The position numbers and the translations under genes were made by a program. The notes under the pieces are model-generated. The model saw only the letters and a program-made list of their open reading frames with translations, had not been told where the DNA came from and did not search any database. From Thioalkalivibrio sp. AKL19 (GTDB lineage: Bacteria; Pseudomonadota; Gammaproteobacteria; Ectothiorhodospirales; Ectothiorhodospiraceae): a stretch of DNA of 64,000 bases. The stretch covers positions 1 to 64,000 of the forward strand of contig NZ_ATUK01000002.1 of assembly GCF_000420165.1 (NCBI RefSeq). Reading direction: 5' to 3'. Each line of letters opens with the position of its first letter. Position 1 is the stretch's first letter. Of this stretch, positions 46,099 through 55,251 are shown one piece after another.

Positions 46099-46847
46099 AG
46101 GGCACCTCCGGTCCAGGCCAGGCCGCCGGCCACGATCACCCCGATCAGCAGGGAAAGCCCCCAGGCCGCAAGGACGGTCAGATCAGCCGCGATCGGGCCG
46201 CTGCGCGGACCGAACACCGTACCCTCCAGTAGTCGCACGCCCGCCCAGCTCCATAGCAGCCAGGTCAGCAGGATGCCGATCGCCATCCAGAGTGTCGCCC
46301 CGCCCAGCACAGCCAGAAGGGCGAAGAAGCCCGGGAACAGCGGCAGGGCCATGGCCGCAAGCGTGGTCACCACAATCACCCCGGACAGCCGCGGAAGATC
46401 CCGGGCAAGTCCACCGTGCAGGCCGGTGTAGGCGGCCTCGAGGCGAGTCGTAAGCGCCGCACACACCAGCAGCATCAGCACCGGAGCGACCGTCAGGGCC
46501 AGGGTGAAGGCAACGAGATTCGCCACACCCGGCGTCTGCAGGGCATACAGCCAGGCCAGCGGCCAGGCGGAACTGGCCAGCATGGCGCTCCAGCGGCCCA
46601 CTTCCCGCACGGTCAGCATCCGGAAGGCGTACAGGAGCGCGCTGAGCAGCGCCCAGGCCGCAATCAGCCCCGGCGCCACCGCAAGATCGCTCCACAGGAT
46701 CAGCAGCACCCCGATCTGGGGCCAGAGGACGAACAGGGCCAGCCGCACCCCAAGGTGGTCATTGGCGGCTGCCAGCCTGTTGAACACGACACTGGCCGGA
46801 AACAGGGGAAGAAAGAATGCCGCGAGGACCAGCAGGAGAATGGACAT
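46095..46847 (-). CDS. Membrane protein between dabB and dabA, NuoM/NuoN C-terminal-like
   Basis: This 250-residue, very hydrophobic protein has about eight membrane helices. The last third, with PLFPGFFALLAVLGG and the ending GVRLLEGTVFGP, resembles the C-terminal part of NuoM/MrpD-type antiporter subunits, including the conserved FFGP-like end. The two-gene DAB system described experimentally contains only DabA and DabB, so this looks like an additional subunit. It starts one base after the dabB stop and overlaps dabA by four bases, which implies coupled expression. Confidence 0.75.
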   Translation of the reverse strand: MSILLLVLAAFFLPLFPASVVFNRLAAANDHLGVRLALFVLWPQIGVLLILWSDLAVAPGLIAAWALLSALLYAFRMLTVREVGRWSAMLASSAWPLAWLYALQTPGVANLVAFTLALTVAPVLMLLVCAALTTRLEAAYTGLHGGLARDLPRLSGVIVVTTLAAMALPLFPGFFALLAVLGGATLWMAIGILLTWLLWSWAGVRLLEGTVFGPRSGPIAADLTVLAAWGLSLLIGVIVAGGLAWTGGAL

Positions 46848-46848
46848 G

Positions 46849-48531
46849 TCAGCTCCACCTCAACCAGACATTCAGGCGCTTCGAGAGATCCAGCAGCCGG
46901 GCCGTCACGCGCTCGCAAACGTCGGCGACATACAGTTCGCGCGAGAACAGCGAGTACAGGATCAGCCAGGTGCTGCCGTTGCCCTCGTCGGCGGGCGGGC
47001 GACGCACCCGGGTGAAGTAGGCGCCCATCCAGCCAAGCACCATGATGATGGCCAGCAGGACCACCAGCATGTTGAAGGTGAGCTCATGGATGCTGGCGGC
47101 CGAGTAGAGCGCGGCGCGGAACGCCGCATCGGGGTACAAAAAGGCTTCGAAGGTATGCCCGACAACCACGTAGCCCACCACGACCACCGTGAACGACAAG
47201 ATGATCAGCGCCATCATGCGCAGCGGGTTTTCGGTGTCCAGACGATAGGCCGAGAACAGGACCTGGACACCGGCCACCCAGCCGAAGAACAACAGGACAA
47301 TGGCGCCCTGCTGCTGGAAGAAGTCCTGCGCGGCCCAGGCGTGGACCATCACCAGAATGGCCAGCGGCACAATCAGCGTAACCGCCGCAATCATCAGCCA
47401 CGGCAGGCGGGTTGGAGCGGACTTGCGCTCGACCAGGAAGTCGTAGAGCGGCTCGTTGGGAACGCCGTCGTGCCGGCGCGCGGCATTGATGACATTCCCC
47501 GCGTTGAGAAACAGCGTCCCCTTGAACACCCCGTGGGCGATGAGATGAAAGATCGCCAGGGCAAAGGCCCCGGCGCCGGCCTCCATCACCATGAAGCCCA
47601 TCTGCCCCATGGTGGAGTAGCCCAGCGCCTTCTTGATGTCGTTCTGGGTGAGCATCAGCACCGATCCGATCAGCGCCGTCAACAGCCCCACCACGAACAA
47701 CAGATGCAGGATCTCGCTGCTGTGGACAAAGACCGGGGCAAACCGATTGATGATGATGCCGCCGGCATTCACGATGCCCGCATGCATCAGGGCCGAAACC
47801 GGTGTCGGGCCCTCCATGGTGTAAGGCAGCCAGACATGCAGCGGGAACTGGGCCGACTTGGCGAAGGCGGCCAGGGCCACCAGAAAGGCCACGCTGCCGG
47901 TAACCGGGAGATCCATGAACGTGCGGGCGTCCGGCATCGCGGCGATGCGCTCGAACAGGGTGGGGAAATCCAGCACGCCATAGGTCTGAAACAGGATCAC
48001 CGCCGCCAGGACCAGCGGCAGATCCCCCAGCCGGTAGGCAATGAATGTCCAGAATGCGTACCGCTGCGTGCGAGGAGGCTCGGTGTTGTGCCCGAGCAGG
48101 AAGTAGAGCATCACCCCGATCAGGTGCCAGGCCACCAGCAATGTAATCAGGTCACCGGCCACGACCATGAGCAGGATCGACCCGGTCATCAGGTCGAGCA
48201 GCATGAAGAAGCGCCCGTACCCGGGCTCCTCGACCATGTAGCGGACCGAGTAGATGTGCACGACCAGGCTGATGCCCGAGACCACCAGCGCCATGATCGC
48301 GCTCAGCGGATCGATCTGAAGGCTGACCCAGCCGCCCGCCAGGGCCGCCCACTGGGGCCCGGTGTCCGCCGCGATGTAGTGAAACAGCTGGTAGGCCGCG
48401 AGGATCACGACGACCAGGTTGAGCGCCACGCTGAGGCGTGCGACCTGCTGACCCGGCCGACCCGAAAGGAGGTGCACCAGCAGCGCTGCGACAAAGGGCA
48501 GCAGGGGTATCAGCCACTGGAGCTCGATCAT
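46849..48531 (-). CDS. dabB: DabB, NuoL-like proton-channel subunit of DAB transporter
   Basis: This 560-residue polytopic protein is homologous to NuoL/MrpA. It has the proton-channel segments HLIGVMLYFLLGHN, AFAKSAQFPLHVWLPYTM (conserved Lys) and PTPVSALMHAGIVNAGG. With DabA it forms the energy-coupled CO2-to-bicarbonate trap. First gene of the four-gene cluster; 288 bases separate it from ribBA upstream, without a clear promoter match. Confidence 0.92.
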   Translation of the reverse strand: MIELQWLIPLLPFVAALLVHLLSGRPGQQVARLSVALNLVVVILAAYQLFHYIAADTGPQWAALAGGWVSLQIDPLSAIMALVVSGISLVVHIYSVRYMVEEPGYGRFFMLLDLMTGSILLMVVAGDLITLLVAWHLIGVMLYFLLGHNTEPPRTQRYAFWTFIAYRLGDLPLVLAAVILFQTYGVLDFPTLFERIAAMPDARTFMDLPVTGSVAFLVALAAFAKSAQFPLHVWLPYTMEGPTPVSALMHAGIVNAGGIIINRFAPVFVHSSEILHLLFVVGLLTALIGSVLMLTQNDIKKALGYSTMGQMGFMVMEAGAGAFALAIFHLIAHGVFKGTLFLNAGNVINAARRHDGVPNEPLYDFLVERKSAPTRLPWLMIAAVTLIVPLAILVMVHAWAAQDFFQQQGAIVLLFFGWVAGVQVLFSAYRLDTENPLRMMALIILSFTVVVVGYVVVGHTFEAFLYPDAAFRAALYSAASIHELTFNMLVVLLAIIMVLGWMGAYFTRVRRPPADEGNGSTWLILYSLFSRELYVADVCERVTARLLDLSKRLNVWLRWS

Positions 48532-48819
48532 CGATTCACCATTGTCGGCTCACCTCCCGCTCATCGAGCTTAGCAGGAAGATTCCTACATAGTGGATGAC
48601 CTTTTCGACCGGGAACACGCCGCGTCAAACCCCCGGCAGGATTCCCCCTCCGGTCGTGGCCGTCCGCCGGTCACGCCGGCGGCCGCAGCGCCTTGCGGAC
48701 TTCGTGGGGATTTGCCGCCCGGACGGCGGGCGGACACTGCGCCGCGGGGGCCGCAGCAACCAGCCCTCATCCGCGTCGTCCCGCCAGTCGCAGTGCCCGG
48801 CACCCGCGACCGGGAGCGA

Positions 48820-49926
48820 CTACTCGTGAACGTAGTCGACCACCTCGAGGCCGAAGCCCCCGAGGCCGTGGAAGCGCTTGGGCGCGGACATCAGCTGCAT
48901 GCGACCCACGCCGCAGTCGGCCAGGATCTGCGCGCCAATGCCGTACATGCGCCATTCGGCCGAGTTCTCGCGACCGCTGCTCTCCTCCGGCGCGGGCTGT
49001 CCGATATGCTCCAGACGCTGGGCCAGGGCCTCCGCGCTCTCGTGCTTGCGCAGAACCACCACGACGCCCTCGCCCGCCTCGTCGATCCGGCGCAAGGCAT
49101 CATCCAACGGCCAGCCACGATCCGGGCCGGCATAGCCGAGCGTGTCGTACAGGGTGCTCTCCAGATGCACCCGCACCAGGGTGTCCTTGTCCGGTTTCGG
49201 CTCGCCACGCACCAGGGCGAAATGCAGTTCGTGGTCCACCTCGTCCTCGAAGGCCAGCAGACGAAACTCGCCATGCTCGGTCGGGAAGGGACGCTCGGAC
49301 ACCCGCCGGACCGTCTTCTCGTTCTCGATGCGGTAGCGGATGAGGTCCTCGATCGTTCCCATTTTCAGGTCGTGCTCGGCGCAGAACCGTTCGAGATCGG
49401 ATCGCCGCGCCATGCTGCCATCCTCGTTCAGGATCTCGACGATCACCGCAGCCGGCTCGGCCCCGGCCAGGCGCGCGAGATCACAGCCGGCCTCGGTATG
49501 CCCGGCGCGCACGATCACCCCGCCCGGCTGCGCCATCAGCGGGAACACGTGGCCCGGCTGGACGATGTCCTCGGGCTTCGCATTGGGCGCCACGGCGGTG
49601 CGAATGGTGTGCGCGCGATCGTAGGCGGAGATGCCGGTGGTCACGCCCTCGGCCGCCTCGATCGACAGCGTGAAGTTGGTGCCGTGCACATCGTTGGTAT
49701 CGGTCACCATCAATGGCAGCGCCAGCTGCTTGCAGCGTTCGCGGGTCAGCGTCAGGCAGATCAGTCCGCGGCCGTACTTGGCCATGAAGTTGATGTCCTC
49801 GGGCCGCGCGTGCGAGGCCAGCATCAGCAGATCGCCCTCGTTCTCGCGGTCTTCGTCATCGACGATGACCACCATGCGTCCGGCCTGAAGCTCTTCCAGG
49901 ATGGTTTCGGTATCGGAAAATTCCAT
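48820..49926 (-). CDS. ribB: RibB with degenerate GTP cyclohydrolase II-like domain (RibBX type)
   Basis: This 368-residue protein has an N-terminal 3,4-dihydroxy-2-butanone 4-phosphate synthase domain (residues 1-205) with intact DDEDRENEGDL and RAGHTEAGCDLARL motifs. The C-terminal domain has the GTP cyclohydrolase II fold but lacks the three zinc cysteines (the RCDCG motif is replaced by STLYDTLGYAGPDRG), so it should be inactive in GTP hydrolysis. Such RibBX hybrids are known in proteobacteria. A real ribA must lie elsewhere. It is 24 bases after ribE. Confidence 0.9.
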   Translation of the reverse strand: MEFSDTETILEELQAGRMVVIVDDEDRENEGDLLMLASHARPEDINFMAKYGRGLICLTLTRERCKQLALPLMVTDTNDVHGTNFTLSIEAAEGVTTGISAYDRAHTIRTAVAPNAKPEDIVQPGHVFPLMAQPGGVIVRAGHTEAGCDLARLAGAEPAAVIVEILNEDGSMARRSDLERFCAEHDLKMGTIEDLIRYRIENEKTVRRVSERPFPTEHGEFRLLAFEDEVDHELHFALVRGEPKPDKDTLVRVHLESTLYDTLGYAGPDRGWPLDDALRRIDEAGEGVVVVLRKHESAEALAQRLEHIGQPAPEESSGRENSAEWRMYGIGAQILADCGVGRMQLMSAPKRFHGLGGFGLEVVDYVHE

Positions 49927-49950
49927 AGATTCCTGCTTTCGGCCGCGCGA

Positions 49951-50637
49951 CTAGTCGCGCGAACCGGAGTGATTGGGAAAACCCTGTTCGGCCAGCCAGG
50001 CCTCAGACAGATCGCCCGCCTGCCCGCCCGGCTCGGCCGCGCGATCGCCCAGCATCAGGCGTTCCAGATAGCGAGCGATCAGGTCCACCTCGAGGTTGAC
50101 CGGCGTGCCCACCGCGTACACGGCAAACCGGGTCAGGGACCAGGTGTGCGGGATAATGTTGACCTCGAACTCGGCGCCATCCACCCGGTTCACGGTCAGG
50201 CTGGTGCCGTCGATGGTAATCGAGCCCTTGGCCGCGATGTAGCGGGACAGGGCCGCCGGCGCCCGGAAGCGCACGCGGGTGGAGCGCGCGTCGGGTTCCA
50301 TCGCCACCACCTCGCCCACGCCATCGACATGTCCGGACACCATGTGCCCTCCCAGGCGGTCACCCAGGGCGAGCGCGCGTTCCAGGTTCACCCGGTCACC
50401 CGGACCGAGACGGCCCAGCGTGGTGACTTCCAGCGACTCGCGCGAGACGTCGGCGGCAAAAAAGCCATTGCCCGGTAGATCGGTCACCGTCAGGCAGACC
50501 CCATTGACCGCGATGGAATCCCCCAGTCGGGTATCCGAGAGGTCCATCCCGCTCGCATTGACGTCCAGCCGCACATCGCCCCCGCTGGGGGTGAGGCGCT
50601 CCAGGCTGCCAAGGGTCTCGATGATTCCGGTAAACAT
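49951..50637 (-). CDS. ribE: Riboflavin synthase alpha subunit RibE
   Basis: This 228-residue protein dismutates two lumazines to riboflavin. It has two tandem lumazine-binding barrels, starting MFTGIIETLG and again after the HMVSGHVDGVG segment, with the paired motifs SIAVNGVCLTV and SITIDGTSLTV. The start at 50637 is the family start. It is followed closely by ribBA. A candidate promoter lies about 100 bases upstream. Confidence 0.96.
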   Translation of the reverse strand: MFTGIIETLGSLERLTPSGGDVRLDVNASGMDLSDTRLGDSIAVNGVCLTVTDLPGNGFFAADVSRESLEVTTLGRLGPGDRVNLERALALGDRLGGHMVSGHVDGVGEVVAMEPDARSTRVRFRAPAALSRYIAAKGSITIDGTSLTVNRVDGAEFEVNIIPHTWSLTRFAVYAVGTPVNLEVDLIARYLERLMLGDRAAEPGGQAGDLSEAWLAEQGFPNHSGSRD

Positions 50638-50989
50638 GGATGTCCACTCGTTCGGGCACGCCCGCGATCGCAACGCCGGGCTACAGGCCGCCCATCATAG
50701 GGAAACGCTAATCAATTCGCACCACGACCCGGGCGTTTATAGTGGCAACGCCGGTCCTCGCAAGTCCTTCAAGGGCCATCACGAAGCCACGAAGCAGGTC
50801 AATGGCGATTACAGATCGGAAGGCCTTGGAACGAAGCCGAACAGGGGGCCCTATGGTTTATCCAGAGCCGAGGCGTTGGATTGCCGCGCCTCGAGCTCCA
50901 TCATCCTCCCCGTCTTCCTGTCGATCGCTCTTGCTACTTGCCCTGCCCGCTCTTCCTGTCGTCGTGCGCTTCGTGATGCAAACAAGCCC
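50638..50989. other. 352-base intergenic region between ribD and ribE
   Basis: I find no credible gene here; short frames on either strand have no family features. It holds a promoter candidate for ribE and a short degenerate repeat ACGAAGCCACGAAG (about 50780-50793). The conserved core sequences of the FMN riboswitch are not present. Confidence 0.6.
50736..50763 (-). promoter_or_regulatory. Candidate sigma-70 promoter for ribE-ribBA
   Basis: On the minus strand TTGCGA (50763-50758) and TATAAA (50741-50736) are 16 bases apart. The -10 matches five of six consensus positions. The resulting leader would be about 90 bases. This explains expression of ribE separately from ribD despite the 352-base gap. 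Confidence 0.5.
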
Positions 50990-52165
50990 TTACGAACGCG
51001 GACGGGCACGCAGGCGCAGAGTGTCGCCGACCCAACGGCTGTCGACGACCTCGAGTTCGGCCCGATCCGCCATGCGCGCCAGCGGCCATTCCACCAGCGG
51101 GCGGGCACTGGAACCCAGCAGCAGAGGCGCCTGGTAGATCAGCCATTCGTCCACCCAGCCCCCGCGGGCCAGTGCCCCCGCCAGGCCGGGGCCGGATTCC
51201 ACGTGCAGCTCGTTGATCTCGGCGCGTCCCAGCTCATTCAGCACGGCGCCCAGATCCAGACCGCCCTCGGCCGATTCCTCCGCCAACGGCACGGCCCGCA
51301 CCTCGGCACCCTTGCCGCGCAGCGCGTCCGCCGCGGGCGAGCCCACGACGTCCGGGCCCGTAAGGATCCAGACCGTCCCCTCGCGCAGGATCTGCGATCC
51401 CGGCGGCGTACGCAGGCGGGCATCCACGATCACCCGCAAGGGCTGACGCCCGGGCAGGTCGTGATAGTGCGGGTCGTCGGGGAAGCCGGCGTGGACGGCC
51501 AGTTCGGGCGGCTTCATCCGCACGTTCAGGCGCGGGTCGTCGCCGACCACGGTACCGCTGCCGGTCAGGATCGCCCCAGCGCGTGCGCGCCACAGCTGCA
51601 CGTCACGGCGCGCCGCCTCGCCGGTAATCCACTGCGACTCGCCGGAGGCCATGGCCGTGCGCCCGTCGAGGCTTGCCGCCAGCTTGACCCGCACCCAGGG
51701 GCGGCCGTGGACCATGCGCTGGACGAAGCCGGGGTTCAGGGCCCGCGCCTCGGCCTCCAGCACCCCGCTGTCGACCTGGATGGCCGCCGCCTGTAGCGCC
51801 CCGACGCCGCTCCCGCAGACCTGCGGGTTAGGATCCTGCATCGCGATCACGACCCTCGCCACACCCGCCCGGATCAACGCATCGGTACAGGGCGGGGTAC
51901 GGCCGTGATGGCTGCAGGGCTCCAGGGTGACATAGGCGGTCGCGCCCCGGGCGGCCTCGCCGGCTGCCTGCAGGGCGTTCACCTCGGCATGCGGATCGCC
52001 GGCCTTCCAGTGCAGGCCGGCACCGACCTCGCGGCCATCGCGCACAATCACACAACCCACCCGCGGGTTCGGATCGGCGGTGAACCGGCCGTAGTCCGCC
52101 AGTTTCAGGGCGCGAGCCATGTGACGGCGGTCGGCGATCGCCTGCTCGGTCGTGGGCGTCTCCAT
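50990..52165 (-). CDS. ribD: Bifunctional riboflavin deaminase/reductase RibD
   Basis: This 391-residue enzyme deaminates and then reduces the pyrimidine intermediate of riboflavin synthesis. The N-terminal deaminase zinc site is His59, Glu61 (GDPHAEVNAL), Cys84 and Cys93 (LEPCSHHGRTPPC). The C-terminal reductase domain begins near RPWVRVKLAASLDGRTA. Its start shares one base with the nrdR stop (TAATG). Confidence 0.95.
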   Translation of the reverse strand: METPTTEQAIADRRHMARALKLADYGRFTADPNPRVGCVIVRDGREVGAGLHWKAGDPHAEVNALQAAGEAARGATAYVTLEPCSHHGRTPPCTDALIRAGVARVVIAMQDPNPQVCGSGVGALQAAAIQVDSGVLEAEARALNPGFVQRMVHGRPWVRVKLAASLDGRTAMASGESQWITGEAARRDVQLWRARAGAILTGSGTVVGDDPRLNVRMKPPELAVHAGFPDDPHYHDLPGRQPLRVIVDARLRTPPGSQILREGTVWILTGPDVVGSPAADALRGKGAEVRAVPLAEESAEGGLDLGAVLNELGRAEINELHVESGPGLAGALARGGWVDEWLIYQAPLLLGSSARPLVEWPLARMADRAELEVVDSRWVGDTLRLRARPRS

Positions 52166-52746
52166 TACTCCCCCTTCTCCGAGCCGCTCCCGGTCTCCGG
52201 GGTGGCCCGTCCATCCGCTGTCGGTTCCGGGGCGATGCCGGTCGCCTCCTCGTCGATCAGGCGCATCTGCGACCGGCGCATCTCCGGGCTGAGATCTTCC
52301 TCCAGCCGTTCGATCGCCTCGCGGAAGGACTGCACGCTGGCGAAGCTGAGATAGATGGAGGCAAACCGGATATAGGCCACATGGTCCAGCCCGTGCAAGG
52401 CCGCCAGCACCATTTCGCCGATCCGGTCGGACTTCACCTCGGGGGCGGTGAGCGCCGAGAGCTGGCGCTTGATATCGTCGATCACCCACTCGACATCGTC
52501 GGTCTTCACCGGGCGCTTGTGCAGTGCCCGGCGCAGACCGCTGCGCAGCTTTTCCTCGTCGAAAGCGACCCGTTCGCCGGAACGCTTGACCACCCGCGGC
52601 AGGCTGAACTCCGCCCGCTCGAAGGTGGTGAAGCGCGCGCCGCAGGCGCGGCACTGACGCCGGCGCCGGATCTGTTCCTGCTCCGGGCCGGCCACCCGCG
52701 AATCGACCACGCGGGTGTCCTGGTCATGACAGGACGGACAGCGCAT
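52165..52746 (-). CDS. nrdR: Transcriptional repressor NrdR
   Basis: This 193-residue protein represses ribonucleotide reductase genes in response to ATP/dATP. It has an N-terminal zinc ribbon with Cys3, Cys6, Cys32 and Cys35, followed by an ATP-cone starting near VVKRSGERVAFDEEKL. It is about 30-40 residues longer than typical NrdR because of an acidic, low-complexity C-terminal tail. Position between glyA and ribD is the usual one. Confidence 0.95.
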   Translation of the reverse strand: MRCPSCHDQDTRVVDSRVAGPEQEQIRRRRQCRACGARFTTFERAEFSLPRVVKRSGERVAFDEEKLRSGLRRALHKRPVKTDDVEWVIDDIKRQLSALTAPEVKSDRIGEMVLAALHGLDHVAYIRFASIYLSFASVQSFREAIERLEEDLSPEMRRSQMRLIDEEATGIAPEPTADGRATPETGSGSEKGE

Positions 52747-52777
52747 CGCAAACCGTCAGCCCGGCGCCCGGCCGGAA

Positions 52778-54037
52778 TTATTCGCCGGCGCCGTACACCG
52801 GGAAGCGACGGCAGATCTCCAGCACCTTTTCGCGCGTCGCGTCGATCACCTGCTCGTTCTCGACATCGTCCAGCACGTCGGCGATCCAGCCGGCCAGTTC
52901 GCGGGACTCGGACTCGGTGAAGCCACGGGTGGTCAGCGCGGCCGTACCAATGCGGATGCCAGAGGTGACGAACGGGGACTGCGGGTCGTTCGGGACCGCG
53001 TTCTTGTTGACCGTGATGTTGGCACGCCCGAGCGCGGCGTCCGCCGCCTTGCCCGTGATGCCCTTGGCAACCAGGCTCAGCAGGAACAGGTGGTTATCGG
53101 TACCACCGGAGACGATGTCGAAGCCGCGTTCGACCAGCACCTCGGCCATCGCGCGGGCATTGGCGATCACCTGCTTCTGGTAGGTCTTGAATTCCGGCTC
53201 CAGCGCCTCCTTGAACGCCACCGCCTTGCCAGCGATGACGTGCATCAGCGGGCCACCCTGGGTGCCCGGGAAGATCAGCGACTGGAACTTCTTGTTCAGT
53301 TCCGGCTGGCCCTTGGAGATGATGAAGCCGCCACGCGGCCCGCGCAGGGACTTGTGCGTGGTGGAGGTGACCACGTGGGCGTGGTCGATCGGGTTGGGGT
53401 ACTCGCCGGCGGCAATCAGGCCGGAGACGTGGGCCATGTCGACCATCAGGTAGGCACCCACGGAATCGGCGATCTCGCGGAAGCGCTTCCAGTCCACCAC
53501 GCGCGAATAGGCGGAGAAGCCGGCCACGATCATCTTCGGCTGGTTCTCGGTGGCCAGGCGCTGGACCTCGTCGTAGTCGATCAGGCCTTCGTCGGTGATG
53601 CCGTACTGCACGGCGTTGTAGATCTTGCCGGAGAAGTTCGGCTTGGCGCCGTGGGTCAGGTGGCCGCCCGCGTCCAGGCTCATGCCCAGCACGGTGTCAT
53701 GCGGCTGCAGCAGGGCCATGTAGACCGCGGCATTCGCCTGCGAGCCGGAATGCGGCTGCACGTTGGCATAGTCGGCACCATAGAGCTGCTTCAGGCGGTC
53801 GATCGCCAGCTGCTCGACCACATCGACATGCTCGCAGCCACCGTAGTAACGCTTGCCCGGGTAACCCTCGGCGTACTTGTTGGTCAGCACCGAGCCCTGC
53901 GCCTCCATCACGCGGGGGCTGGTGTAGTTCTCCGACGCGATCAGCTCGATGTGCTCTTCCTGGCGCTGCGCCTCGTTGCGGATCGCGTTCCAGAGTTCGT
54001 CATCGTAGCCGTTGATGCTCATGTCGATCGAAAACAT
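52778..54037 (-). CDS. glyA: Serine hydroxymethyltransferase GlyA
   Basis: This 419-residue PLP enzyme interconverts serine and glycine with tetrahydrofolate. The PLP lysine is Lys229 in [27 protein letters not shown] and [11 protein letters not shown] are the conserved substrate and PLP regions. The ATG at 54037 has a good ribosome-binding site (GGGAGA). In this organism it would also consume glycine from photorespiratory salvage, linking it to the aminotransferase at 62 kb. Confidence 0.97.
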   Translation of the reverse strand: MFSIDMSINGYDDELWNAIRNEAQRQEEHIELIASENYTSPRVMEAQGSVLTNKYAEGYPGKRYYGGCEHVDVVEQLAIDRLKQLYGADYANVQPHSGSQANAAVYMALLQPHDTVLGMSLDAGGHLTHGAKPNFSGKIYNAVQYGITDEGLIDYDEVQRLATENQPKMIVAGFSAYSRVVDWKRFREIADSVGAYLMVDMAHVSGLIAAGEYPNPIDHAHVVTSTTHKSLRGPRGGFIISKGQPELNKKFQSLIFPGTQGGPLMHVIAGKAVAFKEALEPEFKTYQKQVIANARAMAEVLVERGFDIVSGGTDNHLFLLSLVAKGITGKAADAALGRANITVNKNAVPNDPQSPFVTSGIRIGTAALTTRGFTESESRELAGWIADVLDDVENEQVIDATREKVLEICRRFPVYGAGE

Positions 54038-54106
54038 TCGGGTCTCCCGTTCAAAGCTTCGGATTCAGCGGATTTCGGCGCGCCAACCGAGCGGAGCGCT
54101 GCCGTC

Positions 54107-54141
54107 AAAAAGGCCGCTTAGCATACGCCATCCGGCCCTTT
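54107..54141 (-). promoter_or_regulatory. Hairpin/promoter-like segment upstream of glyA
   Basis: On the minus strand AAAGGGCCG (54141-54133) can pair with CGGCC followed by TTTTT (54116-54107), which looks like a weak intrinsic terminator with a 16-base loop. The same stretch contains a -35-like CTGAAA (54148-54143) and a -10-like TATGCT (54125-54120) 17 bases apart. It may end the upstream transglutaminase transcript, start glyA, or attenuate it; the sequence alone does not decide. Confidence 0.4.
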
Positions 54142-54306
54142 ATTTCAGGCCGCCCCCGGCCCGACGGCGCGGCGAAGCTCTCTCCTGCGTGCGCCATTCC
54201 GCTGCGTTTCCGATGTTGAATCAGGGACTTCCGGACCCTCGGCCGGCCCTCCTGGCGGGCCGCGACGAATCCTCTTCCACTACCCGGGAATGCGGGCCCC
54301 GGGAGC

Positions 54307-55101
54307 TCAGTCGGGCATCTCGATACGGCGCACGGCGACCTCGTGGCGCGTGGGGTAGACCGGCAGCCCGAACTGGTTGTAGATCGCCACGTCGGCCGCA
54401 TCACGCCCGTAGCCCACCACCACATAGCCGCCACGCAATTCGGCCTGGGTCGGGTCGAAGGTATACCAGCGCCCCCCGACAAAGGCCTCGAACCACGCAT
54501 GCATGTCCATCGGCTGCAGGCCGTGCAGATACCCGACCACCATGCGCGCCGGGATGCTGAGACTGCGGCAAAGCGCGATGCCCAGGTGGGCCAGATCGCG
54601 GCACACCCCGCTGCCGCGCTGGTTCACCTCCACCGCCGAGATCGGGATGTCGCTGGTGCCCGGGAGATACTCGATGCGCTCGCGCAACCACTGCGTGATC
54701 GCGGCCACCTGGTCGTAGCCCAGCCACTGGCCGGCCGTGATCTCGGTTGCCATCAGGTTGAAGCGATCCGACTCGCAAAAACGGCTGGGCAGCAGATAGC
54801 CGAGCACGGCATCCGGCAGGGACTGCACCTCCACGAAGGGAGCGCCAGGGGTTTGTTCCAGCGCGTCGGCCGTTTGCACCTCGGCCGCCGTATGGATCGA
54901 GAAAGGCCCTGGCGGCGCCACCAGGCGCTGGCAGAGATTGCCGTAGACGTCCACGAACTCGGTCACCGGTGCGTTCGGCACCAGCCGGTATTCCTCGCGC
55001 CCGATCCACTGGATCGGCCCGCTGCGCGGGCGCAGCATCAGCACGAACGGCGTCGGGACCGGGATCTCGAATTCGAAGTCACAGCGGGTTTCAAGCCACA
55101 T
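54307..55101 (-). CDS. Transglutaminase-like cysteine protease/amidase family protein
   Basis: This 264-residue cytoplasmic protein has the catalytic triad of the transglutaminase core: Cys167 in [10 protein letters not shown], His201 in [10 protein letters not shown] and Asp216 in YTFDPT. An N-terminal beta domain precedes it. Such proteins often sit with alpha-E/circularly permuted ATP-grasp proteins, but none is present here, so its substrate is unknown. It is divergent from the TRAP genes. Confidence 0.85.
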   Translation of the reverse strand: MWLETRCDFEFEIPVPTPFVLMLRPRSGPIQWIGREEYRLVPNAPVTEFVDVYGNLCQRLVAPPGPFSIHTAAEVQTADALEQTPGAPFVEVQSLPDAVLGYLLPSRFCESDRFNLMATEITAGQWLGYDQVAAITQWLRERIEYLPGTSDIPISAVEVNQRGSGVCRDLAHLGIALCRSLSIPARMVVGYLHGLQPMDMHAWFEAFVGGRWYTFDPTQAELRGGYVVVGYGRDAADVAIYNQFGLPVYPTRHEVAVRRIEMPD

Positions 55102-55171
55102 GGAGCAATGCCTGCGTCGGGTGAAGCTTCCACACTACGCGCCGGCCCGCCATAGAACCAGCGAATTCGTG

Positions 55172-55194
55172 CGCCCGCGCGACTCGCGCGGGCG
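55172..55194. repeat. Perfect GC hairpin between divergent genes
   Basis: CGCCCGCGC (55172-55180) and GCGCGGGCG (55186-55194) form a perfect nine-base stem with the loop GACTC. It lies between the divergent transglutaminase and TAXI genes and has no T tract, so a regulatory or structural role is possible but not shown. Confidence 0.4.
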
Positions 55195-55251
55195 TGTACA
55201 TTGCGCTTCAATTCCCTACACTCCCGATACCGCCTGTTCCCCGGAGAACAC

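Noticed and set aside
50851-51108. 85-residue minus-strand frame between ribD and ribE
   Set aside because: It overlaps the end of ribD out of frame, has no ribosome-binding site or recognisable features, and its codon use is unlike the neighbours.
54150-54306. Glycine riboswitch-like GGAGAGAGC upstream of glyA on the minus strand
   Set aside because: Only this short string matches; the conserved GCCGAAGG and CTCTCAGG cores of the aptamer are missing.
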